Part shown: positions 11,376-23,682 of the stretch, piece after piece
Position numbering within the stretch: the first letter of the stretch is position 1
Layout: the number at the start of each line of letters is the position of its first letter
NCBI GenBank assembly: GCA_018806915.1
Contig: JAGKQI010000103.1
Coordinates: forward strand, 2,046,001-2,110,000
From: Phytophthora colocasiae
Lineage: Eukaryota; Oomycota; Peronosporomycetes; Peronosporales; Peronosporaceae
DNA length: 64,000 bases
Direction: 5' to 3'
Program-made: the position numbers and the translations under genes
The notes under the pieces: model-generated
The model's database searches: none
What the model was told of the DNA's origin: nothing
The model's input: the letters and a program-made list of their open reading frames with translations, nothing else

Positions 11376-11399
11376 TGCTCGGTGACGCTAACCAGTATC
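11376..11399 (-). repeat. MULE right terminal inverted repeat
   Basis: TGCTCGGTGACGCTAAC (11376-11392) is the exact reverse complement of 6450-6466. The outer seven bases CAGTATC end the element and are followed at once by the 9-bp target duplication. Confidence 0.85.
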
Positions 11400-11408
11400 T
11401 ATTTTTTT
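11400..11408. repeat. 9-bp target-site duplication, right side of MULE
   Basis: TATTTTTTT, identical to 6434-6442 and directly abutting the right TIR. Confidence 0.7.
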
Positions 11409-11638
11409 CTCCAGGTGTTATTTTACTTACACAACCTTCGTGCAACATCCAATTGGTGGTACCGCTTTCTCGGTTATTTCCGAGGGGGGAACAACAAACT
11501 TGCGAGCGACCGCACGTCCGGAGCGGTAGCGCACCGTCATCTTCCTCTTAGGGCGCGTCTGTGGCCTCCTGCGTCCTCTCCGTCTACGTCTCCAGCCTCT
11601 CCTTGCTGTTGTCTGTAAACTCTCGCAGTTTCCGCCTC

Positions 11639-14043
11639 ATGGACTATGAATTGGTGCGTATTTTATCCATTTTTAATTCATTTTCTAAACTTTTTTTACC
11701 GTTCTAATTCTTTTTTTTTGTAATTAACCCTTAGGGCGATGAGGAGCTCCTGTCCAAGCAGTCCGACGGTCCCACCTTTGAGGATTTGGCCATTGACGAC
11801 AGTCTAAGTGACCTGCAACGTGTCACTAAGTACGTGTGCAGCAACATCGCGTTGCAGCGCGTCATCCACGTCAAAATGCTGCACGAAACGGCGCGTTCCG
11901 TGGGTTTCCAAGCCACATGCGACCAGCTGCTGCCCCTGCTGGAACCGCTGGTCTGTGACGTCGAGTACGTGGTCCGGCAGCACGTGGCGCTGCAATTTCC
12001 TCCTTTGTGTCAATTTTTGGTGCAATCGGAGCCGGAAACGGGCTACAAAGTGCTTCTGGACAAACTCATCCCATTGGTCACGAAGTTGGTGTCGGACGAT
12101 CAGCACGAGGTGCGATCAGCTGCTAGTGAGAGTCTCGTGGAGATGGCAGCACTGGTGAAGTCTGAGGACCAGGGACAGCACGTGCTGACTATTGTGCTGC
12201 CATTGGCACATGATGACGATAATGAACAGTTCCGGATCTCAGCGGTGACATTGTATAACGGACTAGCAGAGCATTTCGGGCCGGAATTGTGTCAGCAGTT
12301 CTGTGTGCCGGAACTCATTTCGCTGTCGGAAGATCCAGTGTTTCGAGTCCGGAAATCCACGGCTTTGAGCTTTCCGAACGTGTGCAAAACAGCAGGACAG
12401 GAGTTGAGTCGGGAGAGACTTATCCCAGCTTTTCATCGACTGGCGAAGGACGATATATGGGGCGTGCGCAAGGCGTGTGCAGAGTGTCTGGTGAATGTGG
12501 CGTTGGCATTGGCTCCGGCTGATAGAGGACCGACGTTGACCCCGTTGTTTGAGAGTTTTATTAATGATTCGTCCCGGTGGGTGCGGATGGCTGCATACCA
12601 GAGTTTGGGGCCGTTTCTCGCAGGTTTGGAGAAAGAACATGTGACAGATGAACTCGTGACGCATTTTACGAGTATGGCGACCACAGCAGCGTCACAGTTG
12701 GGTGGCAGTGGCGAAGTGGACATCAAATTCCATTGTGCATATAATTTCCCAGCAGTGGTGAGTATCTTGGGACCTGCTGACTGGCTAAAACTCTCGCCGA
12801 CCTTCGAGCTGCTGCATAATGATACGTTCTGGAAGATCCGGCGGTCGTTCGCGTACTCGTTGCATGAGCTGGCGCGGATTCTCGGACAAGGAATTACAGA
12901 GACACAGTTGGCTACAGCTTTCGACAGTTATCTTCACGACGTGCAGGACGTGCGGCTAGGCGCGATGCTGCACTTTGCAGATTTTTTGGAGAATGTGTCG
13001 CCTTCTTTTCGTGAAAGTTATTTACCAGTACTAGCAGAGTTCGATTCGTTCGATAATACGACCAAGTGGCGCTTTCGGGAGGTGCTGAGTGGCCAATTGG
13101 CGCAGTTATGCCGTACTTTCACACCAGAAGCAACCTTTTCTGTGATAAACCCACTGGTATTCAAGCTCATTACAGACCCAGTTGCTGTTGTGCGAGAACA
13201 GAGCTATCATGTACGTGGGAAACTCACTTGGAAGATTTCTAACAGTGCGATTAACTGACTTTTATTCCGTGTGATTTACAGGCATGTCCACTACTCATAG
13301 CACGGCTAAGCTCGAATCCAGAGTGGCTTACCGCGGTGGTTGAGCGATTCGTAACCCTCGCAAAGTCTTCACATTATCAGGACAGACAGTGCTTCATAAA
13401 GATTTGTGCCTCTTTCTTGCCTGACAAGACTCGGAATGCAGATGAAACAGAAGAAGATGCAAAGCTGATTGATGCTGCTCGGAACTTCTTTGTGGAGAAG
13501 CTTGCGGTTGTGTTTTTCTCGTTGGCTCTGGATCCCGTTTCAAACGTCCGAGTGGTTTTCTCCGAGATAGCGACCAAGCATCAGCAGTTGTGCCGAGAGC
13601 ACTCGGATTGCCCGGAAGTGCTGCGAAGTGTCCTAACTGCGACGAACTTCACTTGTGTTGACGAACTTGCTGCTGCTTTATCGGAACACGCGAGGGAGCG
13701 AGTGGATATTGTGATTCCAACAACTACAGACGGGGACAAGGACAGCAAGAGCAGCCCAGAAACAGAAGCTGGAGCAACGGAGACAATAGCAGCTACAGAA
13801 CCCTTTGGGGTTGTTTCCACCGAGCCAGCAGCTCCTTTGTCAGCCCCATCATCAGCTGCTCAACCAGTAGAAGTAGGAGACGCTTCAGAGCCTGCATCGT
13901 TGGTACAAGAAGACTCGGACGAATCGAAGCAAGAGGCAGTGGAGTCATCGAGCTCGCCCTCTGCAGCCTCAAGTGAAGACGAGTCTTCGTCTTCCGCAAC
14001 AAATGGACAAGTGGTGGCAACGAAAGAAGACCCCACTGCGTAA
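11639..14043 (+). CDS. HEAT-repeat protein phosphatase regulatory subunit (PP4R1 / PP2A-A like)
   Basis: Three exons: 11639..11653 (MDYEL), 11735..13210 and 13282..14043, with GTGCGT/CCTTAG and GTACGT/TTACAG introns in phase, giving about 750 aa. Nearly the whole of exon 2 is HEAT repeats with the xVRxxxAxxL pattern (DDQHEVRSAASESLVEMA, DDIWGVRKACAECLVNVA, HDVQDVRLGAMLHFADFL, TDPVAVVREQSYH). Such repeats form the curved scaffold that binds PP2A or PP4 catalytic subunits. The weak conservation of the arch and the long acidic Ser/Glu/Ala tail (from about residue 640) favour the PP4R1 branch over the canonical PP2A A subunit. The tiny first exon is chosen because it supplies an ATG in frame. The MULE ends about 240 bp upstream. 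Confidence 0.85.
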
Positions 14044-14326
14044 AATGTGATGAAAGCGTAAGAAGATGAATGGATAGATGAATCGAACAGTTAGAAAAGC
14101 AGCGGGTAAAACTCAAAAGACACCTTGATGATGCCAACGTTATGCACATCAAGTGACAAATATCCACCGAAAAGCACCGTCAAGACGTTAAACAAGAGCA
14201 CGAAGCAGCGACGTCCAGTTCTTCTGCTGCCGGTAATAAAAAGTCAAGTGTTTCCTTGAAAAATTAAAAAACACCTTCAATCTCCCGACAAGTATCGTAC
14301 CGTCCGAAAAAAAAATACAATTTCAT

Positions 14327-14935
14327 CTACTGCTTCTCTGCACATTGAGCTGCCACCTCCTTGACTGCATTGAGCGCCATCGAGTCTTTAGCTACGTTCA
14401 TCGTCTCACAGAAGGCAGGCTGGAAAGTTCCCTGGAAAATGTCATTGCAGATCTCCTCCACTGCTCTGATTCCCTTAGCTGCAGTCTCAGCACCACGACT
14501 GACTGAGAATTTCTCCAATTTCTGGCTCAGCAGCGGCACAAATGCCGTTACTTTAGCTTCAGCTTCATACAGCGTCTTGTTGGCGTCATCCGGATGAACT
14601 GAATACACACAAGTCTCCTCCACTGTAGCCACAGACCGCAACGACAGGTTCGTCGACTTGAGAATCAGCTGCTTCCTCTCTGGATCGCACGTCGTCGTCT
14701 CGAACACGTACGTGGAGTCTCCAAGCACCGACTGCACCCAGCCAGGAAGGTTTTTCTGCGTGATTTTAGCCAACCGAGTGGTCACAAGTCGCCCTTGCGC
14801 GTCCAATTGGCGGTCCAAAACGTCCACACGCTCCACGTGGGCGAGACGCTCGTTCGGGTATTTGTTCCAGAAGGCGCGAGTGACGACGTCCCAATGGAAG
14901 GGATACACGTGGCGAGTCTCGTTGGTCAGCACCAT
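14327..14935 (-). CDS. PRELI/MSF1-domain protein (Ups/SLMO-type lipid transfer)
   Basis: A 202-aa intronless protein starting MVLTNETRHVYPFHWDVVTR. The opening and the segment AFWNKYPNERLAHVERVDVL, followed by PGWVQSVLG and SLRSVATVEETCVYS, are the PRELI/MSF1 signature. Family members (yeast Ups1-3, animal PRELID/SLMO) sit in the mitochondrial intermembrane space with Mdm35/TRIAP1 and move phosphatidic acid or phosphatidylserine between membranes. The C-terminal amphipathic helix typical of the family is present (ETAAKGIRAVEEICNDIFQG). Length matches the family. Which lipid it carries cannot be told. It converges with the upstream HEAT gene. Confidence 0.9.
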   Translation of the reverse strand: MVLTNETRHVYPFHWDVVTRAFWNKYPNERLAHVERVDVLDRQLDAQGRLVTTRLAKITQKNLPGWVQSVLGDSTYVFETTTCDPERKQLILKSTNLSLRSVATVEETCVYSVHPDDANKTLYEAEAKVTAFVPLLSQKLEKFSVSRGAETAAKGIRAVEEICNDIFQGTFQPAFCETMNVAKDSMALNAVKEVAAQCAEKQ

Positions 14936-15201
14936 AATTCCTCGACAACCTGTTGTTTATTGAGACTTTTCGAGACTGACGGGATTTTAGGAACAATGAA
15001 TAGACTGGAATAATTAATGCATTTTGAAATTGTTGTTTAATTGTTGGATGGTCTATAACGTTATTACCTGTGGAAAGAAATATTTGTGGTGGGACAAATA
15101 CTTGGGACAAAATGGTGTGGTACACATATATCTGAGATGGAGTGACAAGATAATGAAGATAAGAATTAATGATAAGTTACGAGGGCCATTGTTCATCGTC
15201 A

Positions 15202-18200
15202 TCAGGACGACAAGTCGTGGTGTCGATCCATTTTGGCTCGGTCGATAAAGATTTCCACCAGTCTCCGTCGTGTTTCATCCACTTCCGTTGAAAGGTATTT
15301 GGGCACAACGGAGTTGTCCTCCTTCGTGGCGAAGTGGAAGGCCACGAGACAATCCACTGCGCTCTTACGGACACTGGAGCTCGTGTCATTCAGTCGTTGA
15401 GTCAGCACTTTCATAATCCGGTTCGCCACGTCACCACTGCGCAGGAATGTCAGATCCTGATTCGAATTCCGCTCCAAAGCCTGCAGACAAACGTTGACGA
15501 GACGCATCACCGCCTGCAACGTCGGTGGCTCTCGATTGTCGACCAGCGAGATGAGAGTGAGAAGCGTCTGCTGGAGATCACTGGCCGACGTCACGAGTGC
15601 GTGCAGGATCCGCTCCATCAAGTGACGAGCGACGTCCACTTGATCAGCCATTGCATCGATGAGACGTTGAAGCAACAGCTCGAAGAACGTTTGAGCCCGT
15701 GAAGACTGAGCTTCTACCAGTCGTTGCAGAACTTTCAGCGCGTACACGTTTTTCTCAGTTGCTGCGTCCAGTAGTAGAAGCAACAGACGACCGAAGCAAC
15801 GATCCCAGGTCTCGGATGATCCGGTGTCGATAAACCGCAGCGTCTGCCTCAAAGAAAATAAAATATTAGTGTGTGTTTTATACAGTCAGAAGAGGAGGTA
15901 CGGTCGTACCTTGTAGAGCGCTTGTATCACCTCTGTTTCGGGTAAATTCTTCTGCTCGAGCAGATGAAGAATATCTTCGAGCTGAATCCCTTGGTTGTCT
16001 ACAGGAAACGAGGCGCTGGAGAACGAACTGCTTCCCTTGCCACCATCAGGGCTTATTAACCGAACGTCAGGTCTCTGGTTTTCAACAGGTTGGGACGTGT
16101 TGATCCGTTTCTGGCTGCTTTGTCGAGAAGGACTGGAAGAACTCACACTGGGCGACTCAGGTCGTTTCCGACTCCGTTCAGGCTTAGGAGCTTGAGGAAT
16201 CGTCTCCTGGTTGTCATGGTCCGACTGTGATGTTGAGAATGGTGGTCGTGGAGGGTTGCTAAAGTTGAGAATAATCTTCTTCGCCTTCAGCACTTTGGAG
16301 ACGACCAGACGCTTGGAAGGAGGCAGAAGCCCAAGCGCGACCTCCATTTCGGGTCCGTAAAGCTGCGCAGCTACCGCAACGAGTTCCCCACAGGCCGAAG
16401 AGACTGATACAGGCACGTCCGTATCCATGAGGAGGGCGATCTTAAGCAGAAATGATCTCATGTGGCTGTTGTTCGCTCCATTCTTCATGTATCCTCCAGC
16501 TTCAGGCAGCAACTCGCGCAAGTAGTGGCACATGGCTGCCTTCACCTTCATGTTGCTTCCATCTCCCAGCATCGAGATCACAATAGCCGCCAATGTCGAG
16601 CTTTCAACAGTCGATGCGACATACTCCAAGTTCTCTTTAGCAGCCAGTCGAGTGGATTCCTTCGTGTCGATTAACTTCTGGAACAGCTTGGGAAAAACCG
16701 TCTTCAAGTGAGGTATCAGGCGTTGATCGTTGTTTGATAGTTTCAACAACGGCAACAAGTTCTGGAGAACTCCCTGGGATACGCGGTAGTGGGCATCGCT
16801 CAAGTGCTTGAGGAATGCCATCAAGATCCGGCCGTCTACCTTGTGCTCTCCGCTGGTGCCACTCTCAACCTCTTCCACACGTCGTTGAAGAAGCTTCCCT
16901 ATGTATTCGACAGCCTCCAACCTGGTGGACCATGATGTGCTCTCAATGTTCGCAAGCGCTTCCTCCAATTGGTCCACAGTTGGTAACGAAGAAACATTCG
17001 GTCGTTCAGACACCTTAGATGGAGCAACTCGCTTTGGCTTGTCGGTCGAGTCACTCTTTGAGTTGTTAGGCTTGGAACTGGACGCGTTGGACGCAGTTGG
17101 TGATGGCAGCGACGCAAGTGGAAAGCGCTTCGGGCCACGCAGTTCGACGTCGTCAATCTCCATTTGAGCTGGTGCTTGCACATGTTGGACACGTTGCGCC
17201 TTGGATTGTTGGGAACTTGTGTGAAAACCGGCCGTCGACGGCTCTTGGCGAGACGTGTACAAGCTTTCAGCTGTGGTGTTCGACTGCGGCGGCTTTGGAG
17301 CACTCCGGACCCTTTGAGGCCCAGCAGCCGAGCTCATTTTCTTCTTTTCCTTCACTGACGTGGAACTGTCTTTATTTGCCGACGCCTTAGCGCGAGCAGC
17401 TAGACCAATACGCATCGGACCTTGGGATAACATTCGCGAGGGCTGCACGTCCTCAACAGAGCTTGAGGTTCCTTCGAAGACGCGTCGTGGGAGATTTCTT
17501 GTCGTTTCTTGTTCGTTGAAGACATGAGGTTCGTCACTGAACGTCACCGAATTCAAAACTGCGGGGGCACTGATTGGAGGTTGAGCAGCACTTGTTGTCC
17601 GAAGTGCAGAGCGAACGAGGTCTGAGCCTTGAGATACTGGCACTCCCATTGAGCTGTAATCCGTACGCCGAGCGGCTTTTGCAGTGAATTTGGAAGAGTC
17701 ATCGTTGACATTCTTCTGCGTTGATCGGTCCAAGCGAGCGAAGATACTCTTAGCCTCATCCTATGGCATAGACATCATTAGTTCAGCTCTTGTACTGTAA
17801 GCTCCGGAAGAACATACCGGAAAGAGGTAATGAAAAGCCCAATAGCACTTCCTGGATTGAGCGCGCACATCTCCTAGCGCGTCCTGCAGAATAGCAGGCA
17901 TAACGGGCACAAACAGATCCGAGTGCCTAAAGAGCACACAGTTAACACCGATTGTGCTCGAAGAAAAAACATGGCGGTACCTACTTGCTGAGGAAGCTCA
18001 CGCTCCACTGTTGAAGCGTCAGCGTCAAGTAACACACTGCATTGCACCGCAGTACTTGATTTCGAGACTTGACACACTCAATTAGCCTAGTCAAGCAGAA
18101 AAAGTTTAGACATAGAGAGCCAAGTAAGCCAGACATCGAGGACTTACTTTGGGATCACGCGCACGTAGCCATTGCTTGTACTTTCGATGATGCTTTTGAT

Positions 18201-19881
18201 CGTTGTATCGGCTGAAGTAGAGATTACTTGGATTGTCACGTACGTTGCCTTGAGCAGATTCCCTAAGCAGATCTCCGCGTGGGCGTTAAATTCGTCTCGG
18301 AGAGTGTTTGCCAGTGTCTGGATGGTCTGGCATGCTTCTCTTGACACGGAAGAGCGCAAGTCGCTCACTTGCTTGCACAATCGATCACGAATAGGACGTA
18401 GGCTCTGGGACAGGAAAGGGAGTGCAGTTACGCTGTTCGAAGCCTTGCTGCATCTGCTCGCCAGCTTCTGGAGCACTTTCAGCCCGTCTACACGCTTGTC
18501 CCAGTTGTTGTCCAGGTGAAGCTTGTCATAAATCACGTCGAGTTGCTTCTGGATCTCCTTCTCTGAAATATCGTTGGCCCCAAAGGCAGCTTCGGTGCTA
18601 AAGTCCTGAACTAAATGAGTGCTGGAAGAGGACTCCTGTGACGGAGAGCGTTCTCCTTCAACAGCCTTAGCCTCGTTCAGAGTTCGATTTCGGATAGATG
18701 CCAAATACCGAGCCATGGACGACGAGGAAGACGAAACTTGCACGTCGTACGAAGATAAGATGGACGACAGTTCATCTGGGAGAGCACCATTGGTAGTAGG
18801 AGCGTCGCTAGAAGCCTGTAAACAAGTAACAATCAGTTTCGTCCTGATTTGTTACTCAAGATCATGTATACCAGCAGTTTCCGTACCTTTCCAGCATTTT
18901 GTGAATATGCCCCACGGTCCATTGAAGTGGATTTTTTCGAGCGCACTGGGATCCGTTCGAATCGGTCTGTCAGCGTCTTCATGTGTGCAGCACGAATGTT
19001 TTTGTACTCTAGATCACTCTATACACAAATCAGTAAAGTCTTGTTAGTGTTATCGCACTTCACAGCAGTATCAAAATCTTTCGTACCAGAAGTGAAGGGC
19101 CAATATAAGTGTAGAACTGTTCCAGGGCGGTAATTGCTGCGTCGCGTACGTCTTTCGACGAGTCTTCCAGCAACTTCAGCACCTGAAATACAAGAATCAA
19201 CACCAATTTCTTCTCATCTCCGTATCAAATAACCACTTACTTCATCCAATTGCTCCTCCTGTCTCTCCTTGAATGCGTTATGTCTCTCCAGGCACCTCCA
19301 AACTGCATGTAAAGACTGCAAAAACACCGTCAGCTACTTGTCAACAGCTTTCTTCCATTCTCAGCGTCTTTACCTGCTCACGAGTGCGCCAATTCTTGTG
19401 ACTCATGCAGACTTTGAGTTTGTCCAGCATTGTGTCAATTCCCAGTACCACAGAGAGCTCAACTACCACATCCACAGCCTTCTCTCGGACTTGCAATTTA
19501 TTGTCTCCTAGTCTCTCCACCAGACTGCTCCATAACTGCTTGAAATACGACCGTAACGTGTTCTCAGCCACTCGGGAGACCAATAATTCGAGGATTTCTA
19601 GAGCTCCCAGAGCGATTTTCGAGTTGTGATCGCGTAAGCAAGGCAAAACATGAGGGAACAACAAGGCTGAGGCCTCAGGCGTAGCGTCCTGTCTTCGGAG
19701 TTGCTCTAACAGGCTTGTTACACCTGTCAAGCGCTGCTTGATGGCTGCAAAGATCAATTACGAGTATAATACAGGAAGTTAGCAGATGAAATACAGTGCG
19801 TTGGAGAGAGAATTGAATGGAGAAGACGAATATATAGACAACTGTACCTGTAGAACCCAGCAGCGCTGCAGTCTCCTCCAT
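15202..19881 (-). CDS. CLASP/Stu1-type TOG-domain microtubule-associated protein
   Basis: Ten exons on the minus strand: 19881..19848, 19744..19374, 19315..19241, 19182..19087, 19018..18887, 18815..18148, 18086..17985, 17926..17818, 17760..15910 and 15843..15202. All junctions are GT-AG and in phase, about 1,359 aa. Three TOG-like HEAT arrays are visible: N-terminal (PCLRDHNSKIALGALEILEL), middle (LDNNWDKRVDGLKVLQKLA) and a later one (ESTSWSTRLEAVEYIGKLL). A Ser/Pro/Arg-rich linker and a C-terminal HEAT domain (LNDTSSSVRKSAVDCLVAFH) follow. This order fits CLASP, which stabilises microtubule plus ends and acts in spindle and cortex. Exon 10 uses the acceptor GAGGCAG; the nearer GAG would break the frame. 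The promoter is shared head-to-head with the ELMO gene (190 bp). Confidence 0.88.
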
Positions 19882-20071
19882 CTCTAGGCGCTAGTCGAAC
19901 CGCAACGTGTAACTTCGAACGGCGTCTGGTAAATGGCGCGTTAAGTTTCTATGGTTTAAAAAACCAGCTGGTGATCAATTCATTTTGACGAATCAAAATA
20001 GAATATTAGTTTCTACCAATGACAAGCTGTAAAACAGTGTATCCGCATCAATTCTTTCTCGAACGCGAATC

Positions 20072-21383
20072 ATGTCGGCGGGGCCTCGCGTTCGTCGTGC
20101 TGCTGCGGCCAATGAGACGGTCCTGGTGCGTATCTGGCGGTGGGTGAAGATCACAATATGTACGTTGCTGTTGTAGCTCAATTTACTGCGATTTTTACGA
20201 TCTGACGGCTGCTGTAGGGCACGTTTTCTATGGACAGAACGAGTGGCAGCGTCTGTGCAGCCCCACGGGCTCTGGCGTGGACGAGGAGGAGCGTATCGTG
20301 CGGTTCCGGACGGAGATGGCTCTGTCGGCAAAGACAGTGCAAACTTGCAACGTGGTGTTCGATAACGAGCCCTTCCCGGTGTGTAGCATTATAGTGGAGA
20401 TGGAATTCCGGTGTTGGGCTGATTTTGATGTTCCGTTGTTAGATTGAGGCGACGCTGCATGATGTAGCGACGAAAGTGAGCTTGGATGAGAAGGATACGA
20501 CGTGAGTGAAGGTCTTGTAGTGTTGGAGAGCTGGTGGCTGATTGTGTGCTCTTTGTGTAACAGCTTGATGGCCAATGTGCGCTCGTGTCTTCAGCGCTGC
20601 AATTTTGTCAACAAAGTGTATGCGCGTGTGTACGCGTTGAAGAATGAAAGCTACAGTTCATCGAAGCCAGAGCATGAGGAAATGCTGGAGCAGCTGTGGA
20701 CGAACTTGAAGCCAAATGTGCGTCGTGAAGGTGGACGGATCACCAAGGAGTGGGGAGAAATCGGCTTCCAAGGTACATTGACATTCGCTACAGGCTTGCC
20801 CAAGAAAATACTGAGCTTGACCCTTTCGCTTTGTTCTGTATAGGTACTGACCCGATGTCGGACTTCCGTGGGATGGGCCTTTTCTCACTGGTGCAACTCA
20901 ACCACTTCACGAAGACTTACAACGTTGAAGCCCAGCGGTACGCTATTGAATTGACTGATACCTATTGTTGCTGACTCTAGCTGCTTGAATCTGTAGTGCT
21001 TTGGAGGAGTCGAACCACCCAACGCGCTGGTACCCGTTCTCTGTAACGGGGATCAATGTGACGGCATTCATGATTGAGTTGATTGAGGAGCGTTTGCTGG
21101 ACATCAAGTTGTATCGCCATGCTGCCAACGACAAGGACGACAATGTGGACGTGGGTTTGAAGCAGCTCCACGATGTCTATGGTACGTTCGCTAACTTTTC
21201 ACATTCTAACGTTGAAGTGTAGTTTATCTCTAACTTTGCTGTCTTTTAGCCACAATCTTCACGCGTTTTAACAAGTTATGGATAGACACAAACCCTCGCG
21301 ACGTTATGGCGTTCCCGTCCATTTTCCAGTCGCTCAAGGACGACATTCGTCTTGAGTTAACGCAGAAATCGTTCCGCTACTGA
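20072..21383 (+). CDS. ELMO/CED-12 domain protein
   Basis: Seven exons: 20072..20159, 20218..20378, 20443..20501, 20564..20772, 20844..20937, 20997..21181 and 21250..21383, all GT-AG and in phase, about 309 aa. The start MSAGPRVRRAAAANETV is followed by a basic/aromatic stretch. The ELMO core is clear: WGEIGFQGTDPMSDFRGMG, then FSLVQLNHFTKTY, RWYPFSVTGINVTAFMIELI and DIRLELTQKSF at the end. In ELMO-domain-only proteins (ELMOD type) this fold acts as a GAP for ARF/ARL GTPases. The ELMOD Arg finger region (WKELGFQG..PxxDFRGxG) is well kept, so GAP activity is plausible. There is no PH or armadillo region, so it is not a DOCK partner of ELMO1 type. Confidence 0.9.
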
Positions 21384-21504
21384 AAACAATCTGCGACGTG
21401 TGAAATTCTAACTTTAACACGTTACGTAATCTGTTACGAACCTTCTTGCTCCCATCCAGTAATTCCCATACAAAAGGTCATTTACGAACAATAACAGACA
21501 GACA

Positions 21505-21897
21505 ATGGGCACGGGACGATCGGGATCGGGCAGGGCGCGAGCGCACGCCAAGAAGAAGCAGTACAAGCGCGGCCACGCCACGAAGAACCGCGCGCGTGAT
21601 ATCGACCAGATCCAGGACGACTTGCGCGTGGAGAAGACGACGGGGAAGCTCATGGCTTTCGAGGAGGACGAAGACTTGCCAGGTCTGGGTCAATTCTACT
21701 GCACGCCTTGTGGCCGCCACTTCATTGACGCTAAGACACGCGATGTGCATCTGAAGACCAAAGTGCACAAGAGGAGATTGAAGGATGTGGCGCAGAAGCA
21801 ATACACACAGAATGAGGCCATGCAGGGAGCTGGTAAGGGCGTTGAGACGTACAAACCAGCTCATCCCAAGGAGAATGAAGACATGGACGACCTGTAG
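21505..21897 (+). CDS. BUD20: BUD20/ZNF593-type C2H2 zinc-finger protein (60S ribosome export)
   Basis: A 130-aa intronless protein. A basic N-terminus (ARAHAKKKQYKRGHATKNRA) leads to the single conserved finger YCTPCGRHFIDAKTRDVHLK followed by TKVHKRRLK. The family hallmark DLPGLGQFYC precedes it. Yeast Bud20 is a shuttling pre-60S factor that helps nuclear export of the large ribosomal subunit; human ZNF593 is the homologue. Length and layout match. Start at the first ATG, 120 bp after the ELMO stop. Confidence 0.92.
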   Translation: MGTGRSGSGRARAHAKKKQYKRGHATKNRARDIDQIQDDLRVEKTTGKLMAFEEDEDLPGLGQFYCTPCGRHFIDAKTRDVHLKTKVHKRRLKDVAQKQYTQNEAMQGAGKGVETYKPAHPKENEDMDDL

Positions 21898-22012
21898 AGC
21901 TGCACACAACTTCGCTTTGTTGTATAAACTTAACGGAACTTTTTTTTTCATTTACAGACAAAAACTTTTTGTATAAATAGTTGATACTACGACACTTGTT
22001 TGGGACGTTAAG

Positions 22013-23025
22013 ATGACAGGGAGAAGGCTGTTGTCGAGTAGGGAAAGCGACGATGTTGATGTATGTTTGAACTGTGTTTTTCAATGCAGTGACAATTCAT
22101 TAACGTCTTTTACTGCTCTTTCTGTAGCGATCGACTGCTGTTAGTCCGTGGAACAACCTCACTCCAGCATCCACTCCGATACAGCCTCAACGTCCGAGAC
22201 AGCACAAGGTGGAGCAGAACCGTCAGCCACAACGACCTGAGCCTCCGATCGCACCTCGAAAAATCTGCATTGGTCCCATTCGACCGGTGAAAATGCTGTA
22301 TGACTCAATTCGCCCTGTTATTCCGATCGTTCCGGTGTCACCTCCAAAGCCTCAGGCTCCTCATACGTTGAAGGTTCGAATGCGGCATTTCACAGTGCTA
22401 AAACGTGCTCTAACGCCAATTTACAGGTAGCAAAAGCAGGCTGGAGTCGTGCTGATAGACTCAACGCACAGCCTGTGGTCAATGCGTATCAAGATCTACT
22501 CAGACATACTGAAGCGATGGTAAGGTTGCAACTCTTCTCATGATAACCAACAGTCTCAAATGATCACTTTTATCTGAGCAGGAGCTGGAAGTGGCTGAGA
22601 AGGCTGAGAAGCGACAGATGGACGAGGCTGCCTATCGTATGGGGTTGGCCAACATCTCGGACGAAATGGTTCGCAAACAGAAGGACCTCGTCCGATTTCA
22701 CACATTTAAGAACGAAGTGGACATTTTCCAGCAACATTTGGTCCCGTTCATCTTCGACATCCGATCGGAACGTGAACGGCAAGTGAATTCGAGTGTCTAC
22801 CGTCATTTCAACCGCATGAGAGCGATTCAAGACATGGGGATCCCCATCTACAGTCTGGGTGACTACCTGTTTGAAGATACCGACCGAATCATCACTGCCC
22901 GAACCGAAAATGCATTGTATCGGCGTGTTCGAAGGCGAAGTGCTGCTCATTACATCGACAAAGACCTCATTCCTCGACCGGAACGGAAACGCATTGTCCT
23001 CAGTCCGAGCTTCAAAGAAGAATAA
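22013..23025 (+). CDS. hypothetical protein, four exons
   Basis: Exons 22013..22060, 22128..22373, 22427..22519 and 22582..23025 join in phase (GTATGT/CTGTAG, GTTCGA/TTACAG, GTAAGG/GAGCAG), giving about 276 aa starting MTGRRLLSSRESDD. The N-terminal half is Pro/Gln/Arg-rich (PQRPRQHKVEQNRQPQRP, PPIAPRK). The C-terminal half is a charged helix region (EKAEKRQMDEAAYRMGLANI) ending with RTENALYRRVRRRSA and basic residues. No domain is recognised. The consistent splicing across four exons is the main evidence that it is a real gene. Confidence 0.75.
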
Positions 23026-23682
23026 ACAGCTTTAACCATGGGCGTTTCTCGGTGTAAAATTTATTTATCAGACGCAAATGAAATGAAAAGTCAAAGTCGG
23101 ACGGTGCCAAGGGCTGCGTTGAGCACACACGTGTTTAGACGAATCTCATTGCATGCCACCCGACCGCGGCCTCGTCAAAGACCAACCGCAGCTACCGTCG
23201 CCGCGATCGCAGAGGGCCTGACATCATCCTGTTTCCACCTCAAGCGGATTTGAAATGGGCGCTTCACGGCTGCTGCCATTCCACCTCTTGCTTTCTCTTC
23301 TCTCGTCTCGTTCCTCTTTCTCTTCTCACTACAACTACAAAGTCCTCGGGTCGTCCGACATTGTCGTCTGATCCTCCATCTTTTGAGCGGCCGTCAGGTC
23401 TCTTCGTTTGTCTCCATCTTTTTCTTTTCGTTTGTGTATGTTCGTGCCCCTCTGGGTTGCCCGCTCATCGTCTTCATCACTCCTCGTCGTGTTCATCAAC
23501 AGTTTCCGTTCATCTCATCCATTCGCTTCTCATCCGTTTCGCAGCCTTCGTACAAAATGTCATCGGTCTTACAACCAAAAACACCTCACAGGAGACATAT
23601 CAGGCAAGGAGCGAAATTGTCGTCGATCACCGTCAACTGCTTGACAGCAACACCACAACCTGCTCCTCGACTGATCGACAGC

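Larger units (their letters stand above)
6443..11399 (-). mobile_element. Mutator-like DNA transposon (MULE) with Ulp1 domain, complete ends
   Basis: A 4,957-bp element bounded by inverted ends and a 9-bp target duplication. The left end starts GATCGATGTTAGCG and the right end, read inward on the other strand, starts GATACTGGTTAGCG. The inner 17 bp GTTAGCGTCACCGAGCA (6450-6466, 11376-11392) are a perfect inverted match, with weaker similarity further in. Inside are a minus-strand MULE transposase-SWIM-Ulp1 gene and a plus-strand fragment of an unrelated Gln-rich gene. The element sits between two divergently transcribed host genes (coiled-coil gene and HEAT protein). Intact DDE motifs plus intact ends make it a candidate for recent or current activity. 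Confidence 0.88.
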
